Source: Pseudomonas nitroreducens NBRC 12694
Lineage (GTDB): Bacteria > Pseudomonadota > Gammaproteobacteria > Pseudomonadales > Pseudomonadaceae
Direction: 5' to 3'
Length of the DNA stretch: 64,000 nt
Assembly (NCBI RefSeq): GCF_002091755.1
Contig: NZ_BDAI01000015.1
Location: 62,001-126,000, forward strand
Positions 25,171 to 34,634 of the stretch are shown in pieces. The notes below the pieces were generated by a model that worked only from the letters and a program-made list of their open reading frames with translations, did not search any database and was not told the origin of the DNA. The position numbers were made by a program, and so were the translations under genes. Each line of letters opens with the position of its first letter. Position 1 is the first letter of the stretch.

Positions 25171-26135
25171 TCGAACGCTTCGACCTCGACCGCCTCGGCC
25201 TTGAACTGGCCGGCACACCGCTGGAATCCTGGGCGGCCACGCTGCCCGCGCAACTGGCCGCCAAGGTCGACGACGGCCATGGCGACCTGGAACGCTGGCT
25301 GGCGGCGGTGGATCGTCTGCCCGAGCTGCAGCCCGCCGCCATCGAACTGCGCGAGCGCTTCAATCTGGAAGGCGCCTGCGACGAGGCCACCCGCAACCAG
25401 CTCAAGCTCGCCCTGCAAGGGCTGATCCCATGGCGCAAGGGACCGTTCCACCTGTTCGGCGTGCACATCGATACCGAATGGCGCTCGGACTGGAAATGGG
25501 AGCGTGTCTCGCCGCACCTCGACCTGACCGGCAAGCGCGTACTGGATGTCGGCTGCGGCAACGGTTACTACCAGTGGCGCATGCTCGGCGCGGGCGCGCG
25601 CAGCGTGGTGGGCGTCGATCCGAACTGGCTGTTCTTCTGCCAGTTCCTCGCCATGAAGCGTTACCTGCCAGACCTACCGACGTGGCACCTGCCCTTCGCC
25701 CTGGAAGACCTGCCCGAAAAGCTGGAAGGCTTCGATACCGTGTTCTCCATGGGCGTGCTCTACCATCGCCGCTCGCCCATCGACCACCTGCTCGCGCTCA
25801 AGGATTGCCTGCGCAAGGGGGGCGAACTGGTGCTGGAGACCCTGGTGGTGGAAGGCGACGTGAACACCGTGCTGGTGCCCGAGGACCGCTACGCGCAGAT
25901 GCGCAACGTGTGGTTCCTGCCGTCGGTGCCGGCGTTGGAGCTGTGGCTGCGCCGCGCGGGCTTCACTGACGTGCGCAGCGTGGACATCAGCCGCACCTCG
26001 GTGGACGAACAGCGGGCGACCGAGTGGATGCGCTACCAGTCGCTACCGGATTTCCTCGATCCGGAAGATCACGGCCGCACCATCGAAGGCCTGCCGGCGC
26101 CGCTGCGCGCCACGCTGGTGGCACGCAAGCCCTAA
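25167..26135 (+). CDS. cmoB: tRNA U34 carboxymethyltransferase
   Basis: A 322-residue protein starting MIERFDLDRLGLELAG. SAM-fold motif VLDVGCGNGYYQWRMLGAGA, and FPSMG-type region FDTVFSMGVLYHRRSPIDHL, characteristic of CmoB. It transfers the carboxymethyl group from carboxy-SAM to 5-hydroxyuridine 34 of tRNA, giving cmo5U and wider wobble decoding. Confidence 0.95.
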   Translation: MIERFDLDRLGLELAGTPLESWAATLPAQLAAKVDDGHGDLERWLAAVDRLPELQPAAIELRERFNLEGACDEATRNQLKLALQGLIPWRKGPFHLFGVHIDTEWRSDWKWERVSPHLDLTGKRVLDVGCGNGYYQWRMLGAGARSVVGVDPNWLFFCQFLAMKRYLPDLPTWHLPFALEDLPEKLEGFDTVFSMGVLYHRRSPIDHLLALKDCLRKGGELVLETLVVEGDVNTVLVPEDRYAQMRNVWFLPSVPALELWLRRAGFTDVRSVDISRTSVDEQRATEWMRYQSLPDFLDPEDHGRTIEGLPAPLRATLVARKP

Positions 26136-26146
26136 ATCTCGACAGG

Positions 26147-26223
26147 TTCGCGAGCAAGCTCGATCCTACGAAGAGCAGTGCTCCTTGTAGGACCGAAGGA
26201 GGCGACTAGCCCTTGCTCGCGAA
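26147..26223. repeat. REP-type palindrome, class A, inverted order, with an insert in one arm
   Basis: The left part is TTCGCGAGCAAGCTCGATCC; the right part is TGTAGGACCGA, about 15 extra bases (AGGAGGCGACTAGCC), then CTTGCTCGCGAA. The extra piece resembles that in 21231-21314 and sits at the same place in the arm. Confidence 0.8.
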
Positions 26224-26232
26224 CCACCCCAA

Positions 26233-26976
26233 TCAGCGATTGGCCGCCGCCACGATCAGCGCCTTCATCTCGGCAACTGCCTGCTTGAAGCCCACGAACA
26301 GCGCGTGAGCGACGATGGCGTGGCCGATGTTCAGTTCGTTGATCCCGGCAATCGCCGCCACCGGCTCGGCGTTGTGGTAATGCAGGCCGTGGCCGGCGTT
26401 GACGATCAGCCCATGGGACAGGCCGAATTCCACGCCATCGCGAATGCGCGCCAGTTCATGGGCCGCTTCGGCCGGGTTGTGCGCGTCGGCGTAACGACCG
26501 GTGTGCAGTTCGACGGCCGGCGCACCGATGCGTGCCGAGGCCTCGATCTGAAGCGGGTCCGGGTCGATGAACAGCGACACTTCGCAACCAGCGGCCGCGA
26601 GGCGCTGCACCGCTTCGCGGATGCGCGCTTCCTGGCCGGCGACGTCCAGGCCGCCCTCGGTGGTCAGTTCCTGGCGGGTTTCCGGGACCAGGCATACATG
26701 GGCCGGACGGATGATCTCGGCGAACTTCATCATCTCCTCGGTGACGCCCATCTCGAAGTTCATGCGCGTCTGCAGCACTTCGGCGAGCACGCGCACATCG
26801 CGGTCCTGGATGTGCCGGCGATCTTCGCGCAGGTGCACGGTGATGCCGTCGGCGCCGGCTTCCTCGGCGTCCAGCGCGGCTTTCACCGGGTCGGGATAAC
26901 GGGTGCCGCGGGCCTGGCGCAGGGTGGCGACGTGGTCGATGTTCACGCCGAGCAGGATACGGTTGGCTTCAGTCAC
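26233..26976 (-). CDS. pdxJ: Pyridoxine 5'-phosphate synthase
   Basis: A 247-residue TIM-barrel protein. Signature LLGVNIDHVATLRQARGTRYPDP and GADGITVHLREDRRHIQDRDV. PdxJ condenses 1-deoxyxylulose 5-phosphate with 3-amino-2-oxopropyl phosphate in vitamin B6 synthesis. It is the last gene of the lepA-to-pdxJ operon; its start overlaps recO by 8 bases. Confidence 0.96.
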   Translation of the reverse strand: MTEANRILLGVNIDHVATLRQARGTRYPDPVKAALDAEEAGADGITVHLREDRRHIQDRDVRVLAEVLQTRMNFEMGVTEEMMKFAEIIRPAHVCLVPETRQELTTEGGLDVAGQEARIREAVQRLAAAGCEVSLFIDPDPLQIEASARIGAPAVELHTGRYADAHNPAEAAHELARIRDGVEFGLSHGLIVNAGHGLHYHNAEPVAAIAGINELNIGHAIVAHALFVGFKQAVAEMKALIVAAANR

Positions 26977-27673
26977 GGGAGTTGTCCTTGCGATTCATGA
27001 AGAGCTCGCGGCTGACCAGCGGTCGGCCGCCAAGATGGGGTGCCAGCGCCTGGCGCATCAGGCGCTTGGCCGCCGCCAGGGCGCCCGGCGCGCTCCAGTC
27101 GGCTTCGGCCATGGCCAGCAGGTCGGCGCCGTGGAACAGGCCCGGCTGCAGGCTGCCGACCGGCTCGAGGCCCGAGTCGGGCAACAGGCGATAGAGACCG
27201 TCCGGCGCAACGCTCTGGCCGACGATATCGGTGTCCAGGGAAAAACCATAGCCCAGGTCGTCCAGCAGCCGCCATTCGAAGGAGCGCAGCAGCGGCTCCA
27301 GCGGATTGCCGGCGGCCAGCAGCGGCAGGGTCGCGAGGTAGTGATCGAACAATGCGGGATGCGGATCCTCCGCCGGCAGCAGGCGGATCATCAGCTCGTT
27401 CAGGTACAGGCCGCTGAACAGCGCCTCGCCACTGAGCAGGTTGGGGATGCCGTTGGGTTCCAGGCGCACGACGTTCTTCAGCTCACTGCGTCCGCGGAAC
27501 TCGACCTCCAGCGGCACGAACGGCCGCGCCAGCGCACCGGCCCTGCCCCGCGCGCCGCGCAGCACAGCACGCAGACGCCCCAGCGGGGTGAAGAAATCCA
27601 CCAGCGCGCTGGTTTCCCTGTAGGGACGGCTGTGCAGGACGAAGGCGGCTTGGGCAGTGGAAGCGAGGCTCAT
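26969..27673 (-). CDS. recO: DNA repair protein RecO
   Basis: A 234-residue protein with the N-terminal OB-fold (AAFVLHSRPYRETSALVDFF, GRLRAVLRGARG) and a helical C-terminus. RecO loads RecA on SSB-coated DNA in the RecFOR pathway. The RecO zinc-finger cysteines of some bacteria are absent, as usual in gamma-proteobacteria. It lies 88 bases after era and overlaps pdxJ. Confidence 0.93.
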   Translation of the reverse strand: MSLASTAQAAFVLHSRPYRETSALVDFFTPLGRLRAVLRGARGRAGALARPFVPLEVEFRGRSELKNVVRLEPNGIPNLLSGEALFSGLYLNELMIRLLPAEDPHPALFDHYLATLPLLAAGNPLEPLLRSFEWRLLDDLGYGFSLDTDIVGQSVAPDGLYRLLPDSGLEPVGSLQPGLFHGADLLAMAEADWSAPGALAAAKRLMRQALAPHLGGRPLVSRELFMNRKDNSRD

Positions 27674-27761
27674 GGCGCTACGCCTGGAGTGGAAGTCGGG
27701 AGGTGAACGCCCTCAGGCGCCCGAAGGGTGCGCCCCGCAAAAGGTCGCGGGGCGCCGAGGG

Positions 27762-28703
27762 TCAGAGGTCGCCGTAGCCCAGCGAACGCAGTGCGCGCTC
27801 GTCGTCGGACCAGCCGCCTTTCACCTTCACCCAGAGATTGAGCATGACCTTGGAATCGAACAGCACTTCCATGTCCTTGCGCGCGTTCTGGCCGATGCTT
27901 TTGATGCGCTCGCCCTTCTCGCCGATGATGATCTTCTTCTGGCCGTCACGCTCGACCAGGATCAGCGCATGGATGTGCAGGATCGGACCGTCCTGCTTGA
28001 ATTCCTCGATCTCCACGGTGACCTGGTACGGCAGCTCGGCGCCCAGCTGGCGCATGATCTTCTCGCGCACCAGCTCGGCAGCGAGGAAACGGCTGCTGCG
28101 GTCGGTGATCTGGTCTTCCGGGAAGAAGTGCTCGCTCTCCGGCAGGCGCTCGGCCACCAGGGATTCCAGCACATCGAGATTCTGCCCGTGCTGGGCGGAG
28201 ATCGGCACGACTTCGGCATTGGGCAGCTGTTCGGCCAGCCACTTCAGGTGCGGCAGCAACTCGCCCTTGTCTTCCATGCGGTCGACCTTGTTCACCGCCA
28301 GCAGGACCGGGCAACTCACGTATTTGACCTTGTCGTAGACCATCTGGTCTTCGTCGGTCCAGCGATTGCGATCGACGACGAAGATCACCACGTCGACGTC
28401 CTTCAGCGCGGCGCTGGCCGAACGGTTCATGTAGCGGTTGAGGGCCTTGTCGTTGTCCTTGTGCAGGCCGGGGGTGTCGACATACACCGCCTGCACGTCA
28501 CCCTCGGTCTTGATACCCAACAGGGTGTGGCGGGTGGTCTGCGGCTTGCGCGAGGTGATCGCCAGCTTCTGCCCGAGGATATGGTTGAGCAGGGTCGACT
28601 TGCCGACGTTGGGGCGGCCGACGATGGCCACATAGCCGCAACGAACGACTCCTGCTTCATCGTGCTCGGATGGGTCGTGCTGGTCTTGCTCGTGCTCACT
28701 CAT
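27762..28703 (-). CDS. era: GTPase Era
   Basis: A 313-residue protein from the ATG at 28703. GTPase motifs G1 GRPNVGKS, G3 DTPG and G4 NKVD are visible, followed by a C-terminal KH RNA-binding domain (GEKGERIKSIGQNARKDME). Era assists 30S maturation by binding the 3' end of 16S rRNA. The N-terminal 15 residues are acidic and His-rich. The start overlaps rnc by 8 bases; an ATG two codons earlier is an alternative. Confidence 0.95.
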   Translation of the reverse strand: MSEHEQDQHDPSEHDEAGVVRCGYVAIVGRPNVGKSTLLNHILGQKLAITSRKPQTTRHTLLGIKTEGDVQAVYVDTPGLHKDNDKALNRYMNRSASAALKDVDVVIFVVDRNRWTDEDQMVYDKVKYVSCPVLLAVNKVDRMEDKGELLPHLKWLAEQLPNAEVVPISAQHGQNLDVLESLVAERLPESEHFFPEDQITDRSSRFLAAELVREKIMRQLGAELPYQVTVEIEEFKQDGPILHIHALILVERDGQKKIIIGEKGERIKSIGQNARKDMEVLFDSKVMLNLWVKVKGGWSDDERALRSLGYGDL

Positions 28704-29388
28704 GGCCATTCTCCACGCCCAGGGCTGCCAGCGCGGCGGCGGCGGCCACCTGCTCGGCGATACGGCGGCTGCCGCCGTGCCCGTGGGTCTTGTCATTCAG
28801 CAGGGCCACCTCGCACTCGACGAAGAAGGTGCGGCAGTGCGGCTCGCCCTGGATATCCACCACGTCGTAGCGCGGCAGTTCGCACCCGCGGGACTGCAGG
28901 AACTCCTGCAGGCGGGTCTTGGGGTCCTTGTTGGTATCCACCGGGGTCAGCTCACGCAACTGCGGGCCGAGCCAGGCCATGATCCGCTCACGGGCAGAAT
29001 CCATGCCGGTGTCCAGATAGATGGCGCCGATCAGCGCCTCCATGGCGTCAGCCAGAATCGACTCACGGCGATACCCGCCGCTCTTCAGCTCGCCCGAGCC
29101 CAGTCGCAGGTAATCCCCGATTTCGAAACCGCGGGCCAGCAGGGCCAGGGTCTCGCCTTTCACCAGGCGCGCACGCAAGCGCGACAGCTGGCCTTCACGG
29201 GCCTGGGGGAAATGGGTGAACAGGGCTTCGCCAATGACGAAGTTGAGGATGGCGTCACCGAGGAACTCCAGGCGCTCGTTATTGCGCCCGGCGAAACTGC
29301 GATGGGTCAGCGCCAGGACCATCAGGTCCTGGTCGCGGAAGGTGTAGCCAAGCTTGCGCTCAAGTCGATCCAGGCTGTTGTTGCTCAC
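28696..29388 (-). CDS. rnc: Ribonuclease III
   Basis: A 230-residue protein. The RNase III signature NERLEFLGDAILNFVI contains catalytic Glu41 and Asp45; a C-terminal double-stranded RNA-binding domain follows (DPKTRLQEFLQSRG to the end). It processes rRNA precursors and other duplex RNA. It overlaps the DUF4845 gene upstream by 4 bases and era downstream by 8. Confidence 0.96.
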   Translation of the reverse strand: MSNNSLDRLERKLGYTFRDQDLMVLALTHRSFAGRNNERLEFLGDAILNFVIGEALFTHFPQAREGQLSRLRARLVKGETLALLARGFEIGDYLRLGSGELKSGGYRRESILADAMEALIGAIYLDTGMDSARERIMAWLGPQLRELTPVDTNKDPKTRLQEFLQSRGCELPRYDVVDIQGEPHCRTFFVECEVALLNDKTHGHGGSRRIAEQVAAAAALAALGVENGHE

Positions 29389-29762
29389 GGCACTCGTACA
29401 CGGAATTCTTTGTCAAATTTGACCACCAGGTCAATGTTCTGCACCAGTGGCTCGCGTTTTTCATACTTCAGGTGGGCAAGGAACTCATTGTTCTCTTGCT
29501 TGATATCCAGCGCTTCATCCAGCTTTAGGTCGCGGATGCCGTTAAGCATCAGCGCCCTTTCCATATAAGCGTAGAAGGAATGCACATCACTGACTTCAGC
29601 GCTCTTGTCGGTCTCAACGGCTTTGATCGCTTTTTCTACGGCGTAGTAGTCCAGGTAATGCGGAATGACCTTGAACGCGGCGCTGGCAATGAATGCCACG
29701 AAGGCAAGCACTACCAGCCAACTCAGCAACGACATCCCCTTCTGCGAACGTGCGTACGTCAT
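29385..29762 (-). CDS. DUF4845 membrane protein
   Basis: A 125-residue protein with one N-terminal membrane helix (MSLLSWLVVLAFVAFIASAA, residues about 10-29) and an extracytoplasmic domain of about 95 residues. DUF4845 genes are regularly found between lepB and rnc in pseudomonads. No function is known; the position suggests a link to protein export or simply operon conservation. Confidence 0.88.
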   Translation of the reverse strand: MTYARSQKGMSLLSWLVVLAFVAFIASAAFKVIPHYLDYYAVEKAIKAVETDKSAEVSDVHSFYAYMERALMLNGIRDLKLDEALDIKQENNEFLAHLKYEKREPLVQNIDLVVKFDKEFRVRVP

Positions 29763-29903
29763 ATCGACCTCATGTCGGTATCTTTCTTATTTGCCCGCCA
29801 ACCGCAGCGGGTCCAAGTGAAGCGGGGCTGCCTCGCTCCCCGCGTGCAGCCCCGCCTTTTTTAGCATCGCTCCAACCTTGCCGGCCCGAAGCGTCTCACA
29901 AGT

Positions 29904-30758
29904 TTAGTGAATCACGCCGACTCGCGAGAAATTCGGCAGATTGCGCATCTTCGGATCCGGCCAGCTCATCCAGACTGCGAACGCCTTGCCGACGATATTG
30001 CGATCCGGAACCATGCCCAACAGGTCCTTCGGAATCTTCGGATCGTTCCAGTAGCGGCTGTCGTTGGAGTTGTCGCGGTTGTCGCCCATCATGAAGTAGT
30101 GCTCGGCCGGCACCTTCCACTGCTTGCCGGGCTCGATGCGGAAGCGGGTCATTTCCTTGCGGATCATGTGCTCCACGGCGCCCAGCTTCTCTCGGTACAG
30201 GGTCACACTGCCCAGCGTGCCCGGCTCCTCGCCCACCAGGGACTCGGCCACCAGTTGGTCGTTGATGTACAGGCGCTTGTCGCTGGTGTAGCGAATGGTG
30301 TCGCCCGGCACGCCAATGACACGCTTGATGTAGTTGATGTTCGGATCGCTGGGGTAGCGGAAGACCATGACATCGCCGCGCTGCGGGTCACCCACCGGGA
30401 TCACCTTGGTATCCAGTACCGGAAGGCGGATGCCATAGGCGAACTTGTTCACCAGGATGAAATCGCCCACTTCCAGGGTCGGCTTCATCGAACCCGACGG
30501 AATCTGGAACGGTTCCACCAGGAACGAACGCAGCACCAGCACGATGAACAGCACCGGGAAGAACGACTTGCCGTATTCGACCAGCACCGGTTCCTTGTTC
30601 AGCTTCTCCAGCACCGCCGGATCGGCTTCGCTGACGGAGCCTTCATAGGCGGAAATGGCCGCCCGGCGACGCGGTGCGAACAGCACCAGGTCCACCAGGG
30701 CAAGAACGCCGCACACTGCGACGGCAATCACCAGCAACAGCGGGAAATTCAGGGTCAT
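29904..30758 (-). CDS. lepB: Signal peptidase I
   Basis: A 284-residue protein with two N-terminal membrane segments and a periplasmic catalytic domain. Ser90 (IPSGSMKPTL) and Lys145 (YIKRVIGVPGD) form the catalytic dyad; the later box MGDNRDNSNDSR is intact. It removes signal peptides from Sec and Tat substrates. The ATG at 30758 is 5 bases after the lepA stop. Confidence 0.95.
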   Translation of the reverse strand: MTLNFPLLLVIAVAVCGVLALVDLVLFAPRRRAAISAYEGSVSEADPAVLEKLNKEPVLVEYGKSFFPVLFIVLVLRSFLVEPFQIPSGSMKPTLEVGDFILVNKFAYGIRLPVLDTKVIPVGDPQRGDVMVFRYPSDPNINYIKRVIGVPGDTIRYTSDKRLYINDQLVAESLVGEEPGTLGSVTLYREKLGAVEHMIRKEMTRFRIEPGKQWKVPAEHYFMMGDNRDNSNDSRYWNDPKIPKDLLGMVPDRNIVGKAFAVWMSWPDPKMRNLPNFSRVGVIH

Positions 30759-30763
30759 AGGGT

Positions 30764-32563
30764 TCAACTGTCCACTTTGAGCACAGCGAGGAAGGCTTCC
30801 TGCGGAATCTCCACGCTACCGACCTGCTTCATCCTTTTCTTACCGGCCTTCTGCTTTTCCAGCAGCTTGCGCTTACGACTCACGTCACCACCGTAGCATT
30901 TGGCCAGCACGTTCTTCCTGAGCGCCTTGACCGTCGAGCGGGCGATGATCTGCCCGCCGATGGCCGCCTGGATCGCGACGTCGAACATCTGCCGCGGAAT
31001 CAATTCCTTCATCTTCTCCACCAGCTGACGGCCCTTGTACGGGGCATTGTCGCGGTGGACGATCAGGGCAAGGGCGTCGACCTTCTCGCCGTTGATCAGT
31101 ACATCGAGACGAACCAGGTTGGCCGGCTCGAAGCGATCGAAGCTGTAGTCCAGCGAAGCATAGCCACGGCTGGTGGACTTCAGGCGGTCGAAGAAGTCCA
31201 GCACCACTTCGTTCATCGGCAGGTCATAGATCACCTGGACCTGGCCGCTGAGGAAGTGCATGTCACGCTGGACACCGCGCTTCTCGATGCACAGGGTAAT
31301 GACGTTGCCCAGGTGCTCCTGAGGCACAAGAATCGTCGCGCGGCAAATCGGCTCACGCATCTCGTCGATGGAGGAAAGATCGGGCAGCTTGGATGGGTTG
31401 TCGACATAGAGGATGTCGCCATTCTTCTGCACGATCTCGAAGATCACGGTCGGCGCGGTGGTGATCAGGTCCAGGTCGTATTCGCGCTCCAGGCGCTCCT
31501 GGATGATCTCCATGTGCAGCATGCCGAGGAAGCCGATGCGGAAGCCGAAGCCCAGGGCCTCGGAGCTTTCCGGCTCGTACTGCAGGGCGGCATCGTTCAG
31601 GGTCAGCTTCTGCAACGCTTCGCGGAAGTCCTCGAAGTCATCGGAGCTGACCGGGAACAGGCCGGCGTAGACCTGCGGCTTGATGCGCTTGAAGCCTGGC
31701 AGCACGTCCACATCGGGTGTGTTGTTCAGAGTCAGGGTGTCGCCCACCGGGGCACCGAGGATGTCCTTGATGCCGGCGATGATGAAGCCTACTTCACCAG
31801 CCTTGAGGTCCGGGGTCTCGGTGTGCTTGGGGGTGAACACGCCGACGCTGTCCACCTGGTGGACCTTGCCGGTGGACTTCACCAGGATCTTGTCGCCCTT
31901 CTTGACGCAGCCGTGCTTCACGCGCACCAGCGAGACCACGCCCAGGTAATTGTCGAACCAGGAGTCGATGATCAGTGCCTGTAGCGGCGCATCAATCTCG
32001 CCTTCGGGCGCAGGAATGGCAGTGACCAGGCGCTCCAGCACATCTTCCACGCCCATGCCGCTCTTGGCCGAACAGGCCACGGCGTCGGTGGCGTCGATGC
32101 CGATGATGCTTTCGATCTCGTCCTTCACGCGGTCCGGGTCAGCCTGCGGCAGGTCCATCTTGTTCAGCACGGGCATGACTTCCAGCCCCTGCTCGATGGC
32201 GGTGTAGCAGTTGGCGACCGACTGCGCTTCCACGCCCTGGCCTGCGTCCACCACCAGCAGCGCGCCTTCGCAGGCGGCCAGCGAGCGGCTGACTTCGTAA
32301 GTGAAGTCGACGTGGCCGGGGGTATCGATGAAGTTCAGCTGGTAGGTCTTGCCATCCTTCGCCTTGTAGTGAAGGGTGACGCTGTGCGCTTTGATGGTGA
32401 TGCCGCGCTCACGCTCCAGGTCCATGGAGTCCAGCACCTGGGCCTCCATCTCGCGGTCGGACAGGCCGCCGCACATCTGTATGAAGCGGTCTGCCAGCGT
32501 CGACTTGCCATGGTCGATGTGGGCGATGATGGAGAAATTGCGGATATGACTAAGGTCACTCAC
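30764..32563 (-). CDS. lepA: Elongation factor 4 (LepA)
   Basis: A 599-residue translational GTPase. G1 AHIDHGKST, G3 DTPGHVDF and G4 NKMDLP are visible, and the LepA-specific C-terminus (KALRKNVLAKCYGGDVSRKRKLLEKQKAGKKRMK region) is present. The GTG at 32563 gives the MSDLSHIRNF start seen in P. aeruginosa. It acts on stalled or initiating ribosomes. It heads the operon and is separated from mucD by a terminator. Confidence 0.96.
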   Translation of the reverse strand: MSDLSHIRNFSIIAHIDHGKSTLADRFIQMCGGLSDREMEAQVLDSMDLERERGITIKAHSVTLHYKAKDGKTYQLNFIDTPGHVDFTYEVSRSLAACEGALLVVDAGQGVEAQSVANCYTAIEQGLEVMPVLNKMDLPQADPDRVKDEIESIIGIDATDAVACSAKSGMGVEDVLERLVTAIPAPEGEIDAPLQALIIDSWFDNYLGVVSLVRVKHGCVKKGDKILVKSTGKVHQVDSVGVFTPKHTETPDLKAGEVGFIIAGIKDILGAPVGDTLTLNNTPDVDVLPGFKRIKPQVYAGLFPVSSDDFEDFREALQKLTLNDAALQYEPESSEALGFGFRIGFLGMLHMEIIQERLEREYDLDLITTAPTVIFEIVQKNGDILYVDNPSKLPDLSSIDEMREPICRATILVPQEHLGNVITLCIEKRGVQRDMHFLSGQVQVIYDLPMNEVVLDFFDRLKSTSRGYASLDYSFDRFEPANLVRLDVLINGEKVDALALIVHRDNAPYKGRQLVEKMKELIPRQMFDVAIQAAIGGQIIARSTVKALRKNVLAKCYGGDVSRKRKLLEKQKAGKKRMKQVGSVEIPQEAFLAVLKVDS

Positions 32564-32670
32564 GGCTGAACACACTCGGAAGGCTGAAGGCGGCGGTCCG
32601 CCGAAAAATAGCCGGGAAGTTTACCTGAATACAGCCAGGGGCGTCACGCCGAGCCGGACGGTCAGGCATG

Positions 32671-32698
32671 AAAAAGGGCGGTCGAAACCGCCCTTTTC
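32671..32698. terminator. Rho-independent terminator after mucD
   Basis: The stem GGGCGGTCGAAACCGCCC is followed on the minus strand by a T-run. It closes the algU-mucABCD operon. Confidence 0.9.
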
Positions 32699-32711
32699 TG
32701 GTGCGCCGGCC

Positions 32712-34142
32712 TTACTCGGTCAGCTTGAACGTGATGAAGCTCGCACGCCCCTGGCGCAGCACGCGCATGGAAATCGAACGATCCTTCGGCAACGCCTTGG
32801 CGATTTCGCTGAAGGTTTTCGAGGAATCCACTGCGCGGTTGTTCAGGTGTGTGATGACATCTCCCGGACGCAGGCCGATCATGGCCGCCGGACCGCCCTG
32901 CACTTCCTTGATGACCACGCCGCCCTTGATATCCAGGGACTTGCGCTGCTCAGAGGTCAGTTCCGCCACGGTCACGCCCATGCGGTTGCTGCTGCGCTCG
33001 GCACCTTTGCCTTCGACGGCGGCGATTGCGTCGTCATCCTCGGGCAAGCTGCCAATGGTCAGACTCAGGGTCTGGCGCTTGTTGTCACGAATGACCTCCA
33101 GGGACGCCTTGTCGCCCGGCTTCATGTTGCCCACCAGGTGCGGCAGGTCGGCGGACTCATTGATGGTCTGGCCATTCAGGCTCAGGATCACGTCACCCAC
33201 CTGCAGGCCGCCCTTGGCTGCCGGACCATCTTCCACCAGCTGCGCGACCAGCGCGCCGGCCGGCTTGTCGAGGCCGAAGGACTCGGCCAGATCCTTGTTC
33301 ACTTCCTGGATCACCACACCCAGCCAGCCGCGATTGACCTTGCCGCCAGCCTTGAGCTGATCGGCGACGTTCAGCGCCACATCGATAGGGATCGCGAACG
33401 AAAGCCCCATGAAGCCACCGGAGCGAGTGAAAATCTGCGAGTTGATGCCTACCACTTCACCCTGCAGGTTCAGCAGCGGGCCACCGGAGTTACCCGGGTT
33501 GATCGCCACGTCGGTCTGGATGAACGGCACATAGTTCTCGTTCGGCAGGCTGCGGCCCTTGGCACTGACGATGCCGGCCGTCACCGAGTGATCGAAGCCG
33601 AACGGCGAGCCGATGGCCAGCACCCACTCGCCGACCTTCAGCTTGTCGGAATCGCCCAGCTTGAGCGTCGGCAGGCCCTTGGCGTCGATCTTCAGCACGG
33701 CCACGTCGCTGCGCGGATCGGCACCGACCAGCTTGGCCTTGTGCTCGCTGCGATCGGACAGGCGCACGAGAATCTCGTCGGCGTCGGCGACCACATGGTT
33801 GTTGGTCAGGATGTAGCCATCATCGGAAATGATGAAGCCCGAACCCAGGGACTGAGCCTCGCGCTGCTGGCCACGGGGAGCCTGCCCCTGACCGCCCTGG
33901 CCACGAGGAATGCTGCGCTCGAAGAATTCGCGCAGGCCCGGCGGCAGGCCGTCGAGGTCCGGAATGCCCATCTGTGCGCTGGAGCGATCAGGAAGCTTCT
34001 GGGTGGTACTGATGTTGACCACCGCCGGCGAGGCTTTCTCGACCAGCGGCGTAAAATCCGGTAGTTCAGCTCGCGCGGTAACCGACAGGCTAAGGGCCAG
34101 CAAGGCGACCAGCGCAGCCATGCTGCGTTTCAGGGTTTGCAT
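32712..34142 (-). CDS. mucD: Periplasmic serine protease MucD (DegP/HtrA family)
   Basis: A 476-residue protein with a signal peptide (cleavage near ARA, residue 25). Catalytic triad His116 (LTNNHVV), Asp146 (RSDVAVL) and Ser219 (GNSGGPL), then two PDZ domains with GWLGVVIQEV and IKGGVVIKEVQGGPA. MucD degrades misfolded envelope proteins and restrains AlgU activation. Last gene of the operon, 36 bases after mucC. A Gly/Gln-rich loop lies at about residues 80-97. Confidence 0.95.
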   Translation of the reverse strand: MQTLKRSMAALVALLALSLSVTARAELPDFTPLVEKASPAVVNISTTQKLPDRSSAQMGIPDLDGLPPGLREFFERSIPRGQGGQGQAPRGQQREAQSLGSGFIISDDGYILTNNHVVADADEILVRLSDRSEHKAKLVGADPRSDVAVLKIDAKGLPTLKLGDSDKLKVGEWVLAIGSPFGFDHSVTAGIVSAKGRSLPNENYVPFIQTDVAINPGNSGGPLLNLQGEVVGINSQIFTRSGGFMGLSFAIPIDVALNVADQLKAGGKVNRGWLGVVIQEVNKDLAESFGLDKPAGALVAQLVEDGPAAKGGLQVGDVILSLNGQTINESADLPHLVGNMKPGDKASLEVIRDNKRQTLSLTIGSLPEDDDAIAAVEGKGAERSSNRMGVTVAELTSEQRKSLDIKGGVVIKEVQGGPAAMIGLRPGDVITHLNNRAVDSSKTFSEIAKALPKDRSISMRVLRQGRASFITFKLTE

Positions 34143-34178
34143 TGACTACAGCTCCCGTGATGTTGATTGGGAAGATCA

Positions 34179-34634
34179 CTAAATTGGGCCGGGCGGCCCA
34201 CCGACCAGCGCACGCAGCACAACCGGTTGCATCGCCGGATCATCCGTATGGCGTCGCGTGTAGTGACGCACCAGCAGCCAGGCCAGCAGGAAACCCGCCA
34301 GCCCGGCGACGATGATGAGAGGCTCCCCCAGATCGAGGCCCGCCGCCAGGAGCGCCAGCGTGAACAGCCCGATCAGAGGAGACAGATAGAAAAGCAGGGC
34401 ACTCTTGAGCAGCAGGCCTTCATCCATACCCAGCACGACTTCGTCGCCGGGCGCCAGCGCCAATGAAGACATGACCCGCATTGCGCCGCGCCGACGCACA
34501 ACACCCAACTGACGCAAGAAGCCCTGGCCGCAACCGGCACTGACCGAGCACCCCGAGCAGGTGGAGTGGCGCAGCGTTTCGACCTGGACGGACCTAGAAT
34601 CGACCGCAATCACCCTCCCCCGCTCTTGGATCAC
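34179..34634 (-). CDS. mucC: MucC, RseC-family inner-membrane protein
   Basis: A 151-residue protein. The cysteine cluster CSGCSVSAGCG (Cys26, 29, 35) and two membrane helices (about 76-116) match the RseC/MucC family, a minor modulator of the envelope-stress sigma factor. The start overlaps mucB by 4 bases. Confidence 0.92.
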   Translation of the reverse strand: MIQERGRVIAVDSRSVQVETLRHSTCSGCSVSAGCGQGFLRQLGVVRRRGAMRVMSSLALAPGDEVVLGMDEGLLLKSALLFYLSPLIGLFTLALLAAGLDLGEPLIIVAGLAGFLLAWLLVRHYTRRHTDDPAMQPVVLRALVGGPPGPI